Origin: Dyella jiangningensis
GTDB taxonomy: Bacteria > Pseudomonadota > Gammaproteobacteria > Xanthomonadales > Rhodanobacteraceae
NCBI GenBank assembly: GCA_000632805.1
Contig: CP007444.1
Span: 4,762,772 to 4,826,771 of the forward strand
Reading direction: 5' to 3'
Length of the DNA: 64,000 nt
The notes under the pieces are model-generated. The model ran no database searches and was not told the DNA's origin. It worked only from the letters and a program-made list of their open reading frames with translations. Position 1 is the first letter of the stretch; the number at the start of each line of letters is the position of its first letter. The position numbers and the translations under genes were made by a program. Shown here piece by piece: positions 8,378 through 16,553 of this stretch.

Positions 8378-9082
8378 ATGAGCGATTCCACCGCACCCAG
8401 TCGCTACCAGCTGGCGGAGATCGGCGCCCTGCTCGCCGAGCCCGCGCGCGCGGCCATGCTGCTGGCGCTTATCGACGGCACCGCGCGACCCGCCGGTGAA
8501 CTGGCGCAAGCCGCGGGCGTCGGCGCCGCGACTGCCAGTGCGCATCTCAAGCGCTTGCTCGAAGGCGGGCTGTTGGCGGTGCATGTGCAAGGTCGCCATC
8601 GCTATTACCGCTTGGCTGGCGAGGAGGTGTCCGCCTTGCTCGAAGCCCTGGCGCTGCCACGCACGCGACCTTCGTTGCCGGAGCCGGCTGGTGGCGATCG
8701 CGCCCTGCGCCTGGCTCGTACCTGTTACCGCCATCTCGCGGGTCGGCTTGGCGTGGGACTCTGCGATGCGATGCTGGCGAATGATCACCTGCACATGACG
8801 GGCGAGGGACTCCGCCTGCGCGAATCCGGCGTAGTGGCGCTGGTGTCCGCGGGCTTGCAGGAGACGAGCGCGCGGTCCTTGCTGCTGCAACAGGGTCGCA
8901 GCTGCCTGGACTGGACCGAACGGCGCATGCACGTCGGCGGACCGCTTGGCGTATCGCTCACCGACGCCATGCTCGAAGCCGGTTGGCTACGGCGCCGCAG
9001 CGGCAGTCGCGCGCTGCAACCGAGCGATGACGGCTTGCGCCGCCTGATCTCACTGGGCGTGGGCATCGATGCGGGTGCGTGA
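8378..9082 (+). CDS. ArsR-type winged-helix transcriptional regulator
   Basis: 234 residues from ATG 8378; the open frame continues upstream, but this start places the DNA-binding domain at the N-terminus as usual. Residues ~8-90 form the winged helix: LLAEPARAAMLLALIDGTAR, GELAQAAGVGAATASAHLKR (recognition helix) and VHVQGRHRYYRLAGEEV (wing). The C-terminal ~130 residues form an extra domain with CYRHLAGRLGVGLCDAML and CLDWTERRMHVGG; the paired cysteines could bind a metal or sense redox state (inference). Divergent from the flavin reductase gene and followed directly by a hairpin terminator. Confidence 0.88.
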   Translation: MSDSTAPSRYQLAEIGALLAEPARAAMLLALIDGTARPAGELAQAAGVGAATASAHLKRLLEGGLLAVHVQGRHRYYRLAGEEVSALLEALALPRTRPSLPEPAGGDRALRLARTCYRHLAGRLGVGLCDAMLANDHLHMTGEGLRLRESGVVALVSAGLQETSARSLLLQQGRSCLDWTERRMHVGGPLGVSLTDAMLEAGWLRRRSGSRALQPSDDGLRRLISLGVGIDAGA

Positions 9083-9111
9083 CGGCGGCACCCTGAAAGG
9101 GTGCCGCCGTC
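9081..9111. terminator. Bidirectional hairpin between convergent genes
   Basis: A perfect 13-bp stem (GACGGCGGCACCC, loop TGAAA, then its exact complement) begins inside the stop codon of the ArsR-type gene and ends 11 nt before the stop of the DUF2167 gene on the opposite strand. It can fold in both transcripts. No strong U-run. Confidence 0.7.
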
Positions 9112-9122
9112 GTTGCCGGTCA

Positions 9123-10022
9123 TCAGGCCTGCTTGCGCTTGAACAGCTTGGCGAGCACACCGCCGTTGGCGGCCATGCCCAGCACGATGAACTTCTTGAA
9201 CGCCAGCAACAGCACGCCGAGTTTGGCGAACAGGCCGGCCTTCGCCGCGATGCCGCCCGCGACCAAGGCGGCGATGCCGTAGGCGGCTGCCTTGTCGGTG
9301 GTGGGGTTGTAGTCGGTATAGCGCTGGCCGGCGTCGAACTCCGCCATCTCTACCACCTGCGGCATGTCCGCACGCACCTGGGCCAGTTCTTCGATGGGCG
9401 CCACCGCATTGAGCGATAGGTATCCCTTGCGACCGAGCACGCGGATGGCGTAGTTGAGCGTGCGGTTGTCGTCGGAGCCGTTGGCCTTCTTGAACTGCAG
9501 GTCCTGCGCCCAGTAGAGCTTGTGGTTCACCATGTCGTAATGCGGCGGCTCGGCCCAGCCCATCAGTTCGATGGCCGGATAGCCTTCCTTGATGCGGTCC
9601 GCGTTCTCGTCCCGCGTCGCCTTCTGCATGTCTTTCAACATGTCGTTGTAGTCGATCTTGGCGGCGTCCTCGTCGGTGACGTAGCCCTCGTCGACAAAGG
9701 TCACCACCACCGCCCAGTTCTTGTCCTCGAGCACGGCATGTGCGTCGGTACTGGGCAGGATCATGCCCAGCACATCGCTGTCCGGCGGATTGTTCCAAAG
9801 CTCGCTCAGCACGCGCTGCGCATCGGCCGCGGGCAGGAAGCTGTAGCCGTCAGCGATGGTGAGCGTGGCCTGCGCGCCCGGAAGATTCACCTTGCCTGTG
9901 AGCGGGTGCAGCGTGGCGACGAACTGCTCGGCCGTCATCTGGCCCGATTCCTCGGCCCGCGCCGGCGAGGCGCACACCAAAGCAGCCAGCAGCAGCGCTG
10001 GCCATAGCGTCTTGCGAAGCAT
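9123..10022 (-). CDS. DUF2167 membrane-anchored protein
   Basis: 299 residues from MLRKTLWPALLL, with GGGGGA 8 nt upstream. A signal peptide (cleavage near ASPARAEE) is followed by a ~220-residue extracytoplasmic region with VNLPGAQATLTIADGYSFLP and YVTDEDAAKIDYNDMLKDMQ. It continues through GYPAIELMGWAEPPHYD and LNYAIRVLGRKGYLSLNAVA, the conserved core of DUF2167. The C-terminus has two hydrophobic helices (AAYGIAALVAGGIAAKAGLF and LGVLLLAFKKFIVLGMAA) and a basic tail LFKRKQA, so it is anchored in the inner membrane. Function of the family is unknown. Confidence 0.85.
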   Translation of the reverse strand: MLRKTLWPALLLAALVCASPARAEESGQMTAEQFVATLHPLTGKVNLPGAQATLTIADGYSFLPAADAQRVLSELWNNPPDSDVLGMILPSTDAHAVLEDKNWAVVVTFVDEGYVTDEDAAKIDYNDMLKDMQKATRDENADRIKEGYPAIELMGWAEPPHYDMVNHKLYWAQDLQFKKANGSDDNRTLNYAIRVLGRKGYLSLNAVAPIEELAQVRADMPQVVEMAEFDAGQRYTDYNPTTDKAAAYGIAALVAGGIAAKAGLFAKLGVLLLAFKKFIVLGMAANGGVLAKLFKRKQA

Positions 10023-10063
10023 CTGAATTCCCCCGGTATCGTCCATGGATGCGCATCGACCGA

Positions 10064-10098
10064 TGCGGCCGCAGCTCCCCCATGGCGCTGCGGCCGCA
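10064..10098. terminator. Perfect 11-bp hairpin after the M28 peptidase gene
   Basis: TGCGGCCGCAG and its exact complement surround a 13-nt loop, between the M28 stop (minus strand) and the start of the DUF2167 gene. No U-run follows, so it may be rho-assisted or may protect the mRNA 3' end. Confidence 0.5.
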
Positions 10099-10145
10099 CG
10101 ATCTTACGACGCGCGGCGCTTCACGGCGATAACCGGGCTAGCGGT

Positions 10146-11543
10146 TCAGGGCGACTTGGGCGCGGGTGAACGCTCGAAACTGCCGGCGTCGCCCGGAAAC
10201 ACCACCGGGCTTTCGTAGCCCTCGGCCGACACGGCGGAGACGCCGAAGAACCAGTCGTCGATGACCACGTCCTTGATTACGGCCTGGTCGGCATCGCCCA
10301 CCATGCGGCTGTACTGCCACTGCGGCGCGGTGGTGTCGCGCCAGTGCACCACGTAGCCGGCGGCGCCGGGCACCTTTTTCCAATGCACGGTGGTGTCGGT
10401 GGCCAGCGCGCCTTCGGTGCTCACGCCGCTCGGCGGCGCAGGCGCGCGGCTCATCGCGGCCATGGTGACGGTGTTGAGTGCGGTGACGCGGGCGAGGTAG
10501 CGGAAGTCGACGCCGTCGATGGTGTCGCCGTATTTGATGCCCCGATCCTGATCGGTATGTCCGGTGCGCAGATCCTGGTGCTGGCGCGTGTAATTCTCGT
10601 GGCCTTCGCTGACGCGCACGGCGGGATACCCGGCTTCGAGGAACGGCACCTGATCGCCGCCGCGGCTATAACGGTCCGTGCGGTAGACCATGTGCACGCG
10701 GAAATCAGGCAGGTACTGCGACGCGATGCGTTCCATGTAGCGGGCGACGTTGCGCGAGGGCGAATCCACTTCACCGCCGTGGTATGCGCGGAACTTGGCT
10801 TGTTCGGGTGTTTCGTTGCTCTTGGTACCTTCGGAGAACACGCGCACCGTGAGATTGTCGCGCACGCCGTTCTGGCCCTGGCTGTTGCCCACGATGTCGT
10901 TGTTGAGATCGGCCTGCACCTGCCAGCCCTGCGCGACGGCGTAATCGGCGAGCACCTTGCCGCCGTACAGGCCTTGCTCCTCGCCCGACAGCGCGGCGAA
11001 CACGAGCGTCGCGTCGTTGTCCTGTTTGGAGAGAATGCGCGCCGCTTCCATCAGCGCGGCGACGCCGGAGGCATCGTCATTCGCGCCGGGCGCGTCGCTG
11101 GTGGTGTTCATCACGTCGGTGACGCGCGAGTCGAGGTGCCCGGTCATCACGATCACGCGCTTGGGATCGGTCTTGCCGCGCTTGATCGCCACCACGTCCA
11201 TCACTTCGGTCGGGTGCGGAATGCGCTTGCCGGTGAACACCTGCGAAGGCGTGACGACTTCGATGCAGCCGCCACATTCCTTCGACATCTGCTCGAAGCG
11301 CGACTTCACCCAGCGCCGGGCGGCGCCGATGCCGCGCTTGTCCGACTTGGTATCGGACAGCGTGTGACGCGTGCCGAAACCGACGAGCTTCTCGATCGTG
11401 GCGTGCAGCTCTGTTTCGCTGGGCTGCGTGGAGAGCGCCAGCAGCGAAGGCTGCAATCGCGGCTGCACCGGCGCCTCATCGGCGAACGCAGTGGACACGG
11501 CGAGGCTGAGTGCCAGCGGAAGCAGCAGGGGAGCTGGGCGCAT
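10146..11543 (-). CDS. M28 family zinc aminopeptidase, exported
   Basis: 465 residues with a signal peptide (cleavage after STAFA). The two-zinc M28 site is present in order: GHLDSR (H136, D138), GANDDASG (bridging D156) and ALSGEEQGLYGG (E188/E189), with further conserved Asp/His in the ADLNNDIVGNSQG and YTRQHQDLRTGHTDQ segments. A C-terminal extension from about residue 370 (APAPPSGVSTEGALATDTTV, then WKKVPGAAGYVVHWRD) looks like a fibronectin type III-like domain. The enzyme removes N-terminal residues from peptides outside the cytoplasm. It lies 80 nt downstream of a glutaminyl cyclase gene on the same strand, with a hairpin between. Confidence 0.9.
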   Translation of the reverse strand: MRPAPLLLPLALSLAVSTAFADEAPVQPRLQPSLLALSTQPSETELHATIEKLVGFGTRHTLSDTKSDKRGIGAARRWVKSRFEQMSKECGGCIEVVTPSQVFTGKRIPHPTEVMDVVAIKRGKTDPKRVIVMTGHLDSRVTDVMNTTSDAPGANDDASGVAALMEAARILSKQDNDATLVFAALSGEEQGLYGGKVLADYAVAQGWQVQADLNNDIVGNSQGQNGVRDNLTVRVFSEGTKSNETPEQAKFRAYHGGEVDSPSRNVARYMERIASQYLPDFRVHMVYRTDRYSRGGDQVPFLEAGYPAVRVSEGHENYTRQHQDLRTGHTDQDRGIKYGDTIDGVDFRYLARVTALNTVTMAAMSRAPAPPSGVSTEGALATDTTVHWKKVPGAAGYVVHWRDTTAPQWQYSRMVGDADQAVIKDVVIDDWFFGVSAVSAEGYESPVVFPGDAGSFERSPAPKSP

Positions 11544-11589
11544 CGGATTCTCCGTTGAGTCGACAGCCGACTTTAGCGCCGCCCGCCAG

Positions 11590-11620
11590 GCCCGCCCCCT
11601 GCCGAACGGCAGGGGTGGGC
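11590..11620 (-). terminator. GC-rich hairpin after the glutaminyl cyclase gene
   Basis: CCCCTGCCG, loop AA, CGGCAGGGG, extended by GCCC/GGGC outside. It begins 3 nt past the stop of the gene on the minus strand. No U-run, but position and stability fit transcription termination. Confidence 0.55.
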
Positions 11621-11623
11621 AGC

Positions 11624-12397
11624 CTAACGGCTGGGCGGCACCAGGGTGATCTCGAACAGCTTGGGCCAGCGCTTGCCGGTGACGAACAGCCGGTCGTGCT
11701 GGGCGTCGTAGGCGATGCCGTTGAGCACGTCGTTGGTCGGGTCGGGCAACTTGCTGGTATCGAACAGGCCGGTGAGGTCGATCCACCCCTTCACGTGGCC
11801 GGTGGCCGGGTCGATGCGGGCGATGCGATCGGTCATCCACACGTTGGCGTAGATCTCGCCTTTCACCCATTCCAGTTCGTTGAGATTGAGCACCGGCTTG
11901 TCGCCGTCGGTGACCAGGATGCTGCCGACGGAAGCCAGCGTTTCCGAATCGAGTATGCGCAGCACCGCCGAGCCGTCGCTCATGTAGATGCGCTTGTCGT
12001 CGCGCGTCATCGCCCAGCCTTCGCCGGGATAGTTGAACGTGCGTTGCTGTTTGAAGCTGGCCAGGTCGTAGACGAAGCCCAGCTGATCCTTCCAGGTGAG
12101 CTGCACGATGTGCTGGCCCCAATCCACGATGCCTTCGCCGAAATACTGCGCCGGCAGGTCATGCCGCTGCACGACCTTGCCGCTTTCCAGCTCGACCTTG
12201 CGCACCGTCGATTCACCGGCCTCGCCCGTGCTCTCGTAGAGATAACCGTCCTTGTAGAACAGGCCTTCGGTGTAGGCCGAGATGTCGTGCGGATAGGCAT
12301 GCACCACACGATAGCCGTACACCGGCGCCGCCGCCTGCACAGGCAGGGCAACCATGAGTGCGCCGAGCGTGGCGGCGCAGGCAAGCCAGCGGATCAT
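11624..12397 (-). CDS. Glutaminyl-peptide cyclotransferase (plant/bacterial beta-propeller type)
   Basis: 257 residues from MIRWLACAATLGAL; start set by the signal peptide (ALPVQAAA) and GAGGAA upstream. The mature part begins YGYRVVHAYPHDISAYTEGL, then LYESTGEAGESTVRKVEL, the family signature, with NELEWVKGEIYANVWMTDRI, GWIDLTGLF and DVLNGIAYDAQHDRLFVTGK later. The enzyme cyclises N-terminal Gln of exported peptides to pyroglutamate. The neighbouring M28 protein belongs to the fold used by animal glutaminyl cyclases, but its zinc ligands and length point to a peptidase. Confidence 0.9.
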   Translation of the reverse strand: MIRWLACAATLGALMVALPVQAAAPVYGYRVVHAYPHDISAYTEGLFYKDGYLYESTGEAGESTVRKVELESGKVVQRHDLPAQYFGEGIVDWGQHIVQLTWKDQLGFVYDLASFKQQRTFNYPGEGWAMTRDDKRIYMSDGSAVLRILDSETLASVGSILVTDGDKPVLNLNELEWVKGEIYANVWMTDRIARIDPATGHVKGWIDLTGLFDTSKLPDPTNDVLNGIAYDAQHDRLFVTGKRWPKLFEITLVPPSR

Positions 12398-12438
12398 CCG
12401 ACGATTCCTCAGGGTGGAGCGCCGATGGTACACGCGGC

Positions 12439-13815
12439 CTAATGCAGCGTGCGCACGCGGAAGTTGCGTCCCTTGATCTTGCCGGCCCGCAGGCGCTCCA
12501 GTGCCTTGTTCGCAAGATCCCGTCGGATCGCGACATACGCACGGGTGGCGAACACGTCGATCTTGCCGATGTCCTTCGCATCGAGGCCCGCATCGCCCGT
12601 GAGCGCGCCGAGGATGTCGCCGGGTCGCAACTTGTCCTGGCGACCTGCGTCGATCACCAGCGTGCGCATCGGCGCAAGGTTGAGCTGCTTGCCGCGTGGC
12701 GGCGCCACCTTCAGCGGATGCCACGACAGCGGCTGGCCGAGCTGGTCTTCGATGTTGAGCGCCTTGGGACGTTCGCGCGGCGTCACCAGGGTGAGCGCGA
12801 GGCCGGCTTCGCCCGCACGGCCGGTGCGACCGACGCGATGCGTGTGCGTGTCCGGGTCGTGCGCGATGTCGTAACTCACCACCAATGGCAGGCCGGCGAT
12901 ATCCAGGCCGCGCGCGGCCACATCGGTCGCGACGAGGATCGAGCAGCTGCGATTGGCGAATTGCACCAACACTTCATCGCGATCGCGCTGCTCCATGTCG
13001 CCATGCAATGCCAACGCGGAGAAGCCGCGCTTGTCGAGCTCCTCCGCCACGGCATCCACGTCCTTGCGCATGTTGCAGAACACCAGCGCGTGCTGCGCGT
13101 GTTCCTTGCCGAGCAGCTGCGCGAGCGCGTCGAGCTTCTGCGCCGGTTCCACCTCGTGGAAACGCTGCTCGATGGTGGACTCCTCATGCGGCGCTTCCAC
13201 CGTCACTTCCACCGGATCACGCTGCAGGCGCTTGCTCACCTGGCGGATCTCCTCGGCATAGGTCGCCGAGAACAGCAGCGTCTGGTGATGCTTGGCGATG
13301 CGCCCGACGATGTCGTCGATCGCCTCGCTGAAACCCATGTCGAGCATGCGATCCGCTTCGTCGAGCACCAGCACCTTGATGCCGCCGCCATGCAGGCTGC
13401 CGCGCTTCAAGTGCTCCTGCACACGGCCGGGCGTGCCGACCACGATGTGGGGATCATGCGTGAGCGATGCGAGCTGCGGGCCCAAGGGCATGCCGCCGCA
13501 CAGGGTCAGCAGCTTCACGTTCGGGATATTGGCAGCAAGTTTGCGAATGGCCTTGCTCACCTGATCGGCCAGCTCGCGCGTGGGGCACAACACCAGCGCT
13601 TGCAGGCGAATGGTGTCCACATCCAGGCTTTGCAGCAGGCTCAGGCCAAAGGCGGCAGTCTTACCGCTGCCGGTGCGGGCCTGCGCGATGACGTCGCGGC
13701 CCTCCAGCATGGGCGGCAGGCTCTGGGCCTGCACCGGGGTCATCTCGGCATAGCCGAGGGTTTCCACGCTGGCGAGCAGCGCGGGCTTGAGCGGAAGCGT
13801 GCGGAAATCAGTCAT
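12439..13815 (-). CDS. dbpA: ATP-dependent RNA helicase DbpA
   Basis: 458 residues. DEAD-box motifs in order: TPVQAQ (Q motif, 26-31), ARTGSGKT (46-53), PTRELA, TPGR, DEAD (152-155), SAT (183-185), then the second RecA domain with DVAARGLDI and HRVGRTGRAG. The ~75-residue C-terminal domain (DKLRPGDILGALTGDAGLDA, then KIDVFATRAYVAIRRD) is the RNA-recognition fold that directs DbpA to hairpin 92 of 23S rRNA during large-subunit assembly. The start codon lies inside a perfect 13-bp hairpin (13812-13851) and no clear ribosome site precedes it; an alternative ATG five codons upstream lies in the hairpin loop region. Confidence 0.93.
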   Translation of the reverse strand: MTDFRTLPLKPALLASVETLGYAEMTPVQAQSLPPMLEGRDVIAQARTGSGKTAAFGLSLLQSLDVDTIRLQALVLCPTRELADQVSKAIRKLAANIPNVKLLTLCGGMPLGPQLASLTHDPHIVVGTPGRVQEHLKRGSLHGGGIKVLVLDEADRMLDMGFSEAIDDIVGRIAKHHQTLLFSATYAEEIRQVSKRLQRDPVEVTVEAPHEESTIEQRFHEVEPAQKLDALAQLLGKEHAQHALVFCNMRKDVDAVAEELDKRGFSALALHGDMEQRDRDEVLVQFANRSCSILVATDVAARGLDIAGLPLVVSYDIAHDPDTHTHRVGRTGRAGEAGLALTLVTPRERPKALNIEDQLGQPLSWHPLKVAPPRGKQLNLAPMRTLVIDAGRQDKLRPGDILGALTGDAGLDAKDIGKIDVFATRAYVAIRRDLANKALERLRAGKIKGRNFRVRTLH

Positions 13816-13851
13816 GCGCCATGATCGCATCTACGCGTTCATGGCGCATGA
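13812..13851 (-). promoter_or_regulatory. Start-codon hairpin of dbpA
   Basis: TCATGCGCCATGA (13812-13824) and its exact complement TCATGGCGCATGA (13839-13851) flank a 14-nt loop. The dbpA ATG (13813-13815, minus strand) is in one arm. It fills most of the 41-nt spacer between the MFS gene and dbpA. It could end MFS transcription, block dbpA translation, or both. Confidence 0.55.
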
Positions 13852-13856
13852 AAACC

Positions 13857-15296
13857 TCAGCCCTGCATCTGCTCCAGCTCCATGCCCTTGGTCTCGCGCA
13901 CGGCCTTGGCCACGAAGATCAGCGAAATCAGCGCGAACGCGGCGTACAGGCCGTAGGCGAAGCTCAAGCCCACTTCGGCCAGCGCCGGGAAGCTGCTGGT
14001 GATGATGAAGTTGGCGATCCACTGCGCGGCGGCGGCAACGGCCAGCGCGATGGCGCGGATGCGGTTGGGGAACATCTCGCCCAGCAGCACCCACACCATC
14101 GGGCCCCAGCTCAGGCCGAAGAACACGACGTAGGCGTTGGCGGAGACCAGCGCCACCATGTTCCACGGCGAGGGCAGGCTCAGCGCCGCGCCGCTGCCGG
14201 TGGCTTGCGAAAAGCACCACGCCATTGCCGCCAGCGTGACGGTCATGCCGGCCGAGCCGATGATGAGCAACGGCTTGCGGCCGATGCGGTCCACCAGCGC
14301 GATCGCCACCAGGGTCACCAGGACGTTCACCACCGAGGTGGCGACGGTGATGGAGAACGAATCGGACTCGCTGAAGCCCACCGAATGCCACAGCGTGGAC
14401 GAGTAGTAGAAGATGACGTTGATGCCGACGAACTGCTGGAACACCGACAGCAGGATGCCGATCCACACCACTGGCAGCAGGCCGAAGCGCGGGCCGCGCA
14501 GATCGCGCAGGCGTGGGCGGTATTCCGACTGCAGGCTGTCCTGGATGTCCTTCACCTTGGCGTTGAGCGCGGCCTCGTTGCGCATGTCCAGCACGCGTCG
14601 CAGCACGTCATGTGCTTCGGCGAGGCGACCCTTCGCCACCAGATGGCGCGGCGATTCCGGCACGCCCAGCACCAGCGATCCATAGATCAGTGCCGGCACC
14701 ACGGCGACCAGGAACATCCAGCGCCACGCGGCCAGCCCAAACCACAAGGGATGTGCCGCGCCACCGGCGGAGCCGGCCAGCCATGCATCACTGAGCAGCG
14801 CCGCGAAGATGCCGAGCACGATGGCGAGTTGTTGCAGTGAACCCAGCCGTCCGCGCACGGCGGCGGGCGACACTTCCGCGATATAGGTCGGCGCGATCAC
14901 CGACGCCATGCCGACACCGATGCCGCCGACGAGACGCCAGAACACCAGGCTTGCCACACCGGACACGAGGCCCGAGCCCAGCGCGCTGAGCGCGAGGAAC
15001 AACGCCGCGACCTGCATGCTGCGCACACGACCGAAGCGATCGGCCAGCGGGCCGGCGTACCATGCGCCCACCGCCGAACCGAGCAGCGCGCACGACACGG
15101 CAAAGCCGATCTGTCCCGCGCCCAATCCGAAATTGCCGCGCACCGCATCGACTGCGCCGTTGATCACCGCGGTATCGAAGCCGAACAGAAATCCACCGAG
15201 CGCCGCAGCGCTGGCGATCAGGACCACGCGCGCCGTGGCGTGCTGGCCGAGATCCTCGACCGCGTTCGCCGGCTTGTCAGATGTATTGAGATTCAT
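13857..15296 (-). CDS. Sugar-porter MFS transporter
   Basis: 479 residues with about 12 hydrophobic segments. Sugar-porter signatures are present: GGFLFGFDTAVINGA in helix 1, DRFGR after helix 2, PTYIAEVSPAAVRGRLGSLQ (helix 4-5), PESPRHL before the central loop, QQFVGINVIFYYSSTLW in helix 7 and DRIGRKPLL after helix 8. These transporters (XylE/GalP type) import sugars with protons. Start chosen at MNLNTSDKP, preceded by GGGGAGAG. A LacI-like palindrome lies 58 bp upstream of the start. The sugar is not predictable. Confidence 0.9.
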   Translation of the reverse strand: MNLNTSDKPANAVEDLGQHATARVVLIASAAALGGFLFGFDTAVINGAVDAVRGNFGLGAGQIGFAVSCALLGSAVGAWYAGPLADRFGRVRSMQVAALFLALSALGSGLVSGVASLVFWRLVGGIGVGMASVIAPTYIAEVSPAAVRGRLGSLQQLAIVLGIFAALLSDAWLAGSAGGAAHPLWFGLAAWRWMFLVAVVPALIYGSLVLGVPESPRHLVAKGRLAEAHDVLRRVLDMRNEAALNAKVKDIQDSLQSEYRPRLRDLRGPRFGLLPVVWIGILLSVFQQFVGINVIFYYSSTLWHSVGFSESDSFSITVATSVVNVLVTLVAIALVDRIGRKPLLIIGSAGMTVTLAAMAWCFSQATGSGAALSLPSPWNMVALVSANAYVVFFGLSWGPMVWVLLGEMFPNRIRAIALAVAAAAQWIANFIITSSFPALAEVGLSFAYGLYAAFALISLIFVAKAVRETKGMELEQMQG

Positions 15297-15353
15297 CGCC
15301 TCTCCCCATGCAAAGTCTGGCGATTCTGCGTTGGCAGACGCCTCGCTTCGAAG

Positions 15354-15367
15354 TGAATACGTATGCA
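15354..15367. promoter_or_regulatory. LacI-like palindrome upstream of the sugar transporter
   Basis: TGAATACGTATGCA has a perfect ATACGTAT core and TG/CA ends with one mismatched pair, similar to operators of LacI-family regulators with a central CG. No LacI gene is in the window. Confidence 0.3.
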
Positions 15368-15548
15368 CTAGAGTGAGGGTGCATGTCGAGGTTTTGTTGG
15401 ACGGGGTGCGATGGTGCAGGTGCGTGATGACTGGATTTGGCGCAACGCTTGGTTTGCGTGGATTTTGGTTGTAGCGAGCGCCTGGTATTGCTGCGGCGCA
15501 GTATCGTTTCGAGAATGAGGCGACCAGCCTCTTTTGGTGGACACCCCT

Positions 15549-15572
15549 GTGGGAGCGCACCCTGTGCGCGAC
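15549..15572 (+). repeat. REP element, single
   Basis: A GTGGGA head followed by the short palindrome GCGCAC-CCT-GTGCGC and GAC. Same sequence as the REPs around the RAYT gene at 32549. No inverted partner nearby. Confidence 0.8.
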
Positions 15573-15691
15573 AGCCTTTCGCGACGATCTTCATTGCTGG
15601 TGTTTTGTTCGTGCAGTTCTCGGTGGCTTAGTTGCGTGTATTCGCGACTTGGCTCGCCTGCGGCGGGCATCCGGCCCGCTGCCGCGGCCCG

Positions 15692-15849
15692 GGTCACGTT
15701 CTCTTGCGTGCCCAAGAGAAAGTAACCAAAGAGAACGGCACCCCGCGTGGCGCTGTCTGGGCTGCGCCCAGCCAGTCCGTGAGGGGCGGCCGGGCTTTTC
15801 GACCGGGCTCCTGCCCGGACGAAAAGTGCCCGACATCCTTGTCGGGCAC
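15692..15849. repeat. Multi-hairpin structured element
   Basis: Four hairpins in ~160 bp: TTCTCTTG/CAAGAGAA (15699-15720, extended outward by GGTCAC/GTAACC); CTGGGC-TGC-GCCCAG (15757-15771); CTTTTCG-A-CCGGGC, loop TCCT, GCCCGG-A-CGAAAAG (15795-15826); GTGCCCGACA, loop TCCT, TGTCGGGCAC (15826-15849). The first hairpin, read on the minus strand with its flank GCCGTTCTCTTTGGTTAC, recurs at 16346-16396 and 41421-41540. There is no coding potential. It could be a structured RNA or a dispersed DNA element. Confidence 0.6.
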
Positions 15850-15955
15850 CCCTGCGGGGCCTGATCGACCACCCCTCACCGCCACACAGGGGATTGGGTA
15901 AAGGCTCGTGCCGCTGCGCGGCACATCGCGTCGTGGAGCCGGCAGTTGGGTCCGT

Positions 15956-16067
15956 TGTAGGAGCGTACCCTGTGCGCGACCGCGGACTGGCATGATCGCC
16001 TCGGTCTTCGGTTGTCGAGATGAGGTACGCCGCCACGCTGCGGTCGCGCACAGGGTGCGCTCCTACA
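15956..16067. repeat. REPIN (inverted REP pair)
   Basis: A REP with a TGTAGGAGCG head and one base change (GTACCC) at 15956-15980 faces an inverted copy at 16043-16067 across 62 nt. Confidence 0.75.
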
Positions 16068-16104
16068 GAGGTAGGTGCTCTATCGCGAGCCCCCCTCACC
16101 CTGG

Positions 16105-16126
16105 CCCTCTCTCCGGAGGGAGAGGG
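16105..16126. repeat. CCCTCTC/GAGAGGG hairpin
   Basis: CCCTCTC (16105-16111) pairs with GAGAGGG (16120-16126) around TCCGGAGG. The upstream CCCCTCACCCTGGCC matches the pattern of the pair of elements at 30522-30660, so this is a third member of that repeat type. Confidence 0.5.
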
Positions 16127-16274
16127 AGAAAGTACGGCACCTACGGATTCCCTCGCAAGGCAACGAAGCTGCCTTAAGTCCTCTTCGCATCGGCGCGTTG
16201 CGGTGTAGCGGCTTCGTATGAGGTAGTAACGAGCGCATCCCGGTTAACCTCAGTCGACCGACGCTTCTATCCCT

Positions 16275-16364
16275 CATATCGCTACGAGCCTTGGCTCTCA
16301 AGGCCGTTTTCTTTGGGTTCATATCGCTACGAGCCTTGGCTCTCAAGGCCGTTTTCTTTGGGTT
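16275..16364. repeat. 45-bp perfect tandem duplication
   Basis: Two identical 45-bp units, 16275-16319 and 16320-16364, each running from CATATCGCTACGAGCC to TTTTCTTTGGGTT. Being identical, the duplication looks recent. Confidence 0.9.
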
Positions 16365-16553
16365 ACTTTTCTTTTGGGCCAGCAAAAGAAGTGACTCGAG
16401 CGTCGGCAGACGATCGAAACGCCCGCTGCGTAAGCGGCCCGCTGGCGATACGGCGACAACCGGAGACTGACTCTACTGGGTGACTCGCTTCGCTCGCGAT
16501 TGGGAGCCGGCCTACGCCGGGACGACGAACAGTGAAGCCTGACGCGAAGGACT

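Noticed and set aside
16080..16385. Open frames of ~70-110 codons within the intergenic repeats
   Set aside because: They translate REPs and tandem units (for example repeated GAHPVRD or ALRAKARSDM); no ribosome sites or coding signature.
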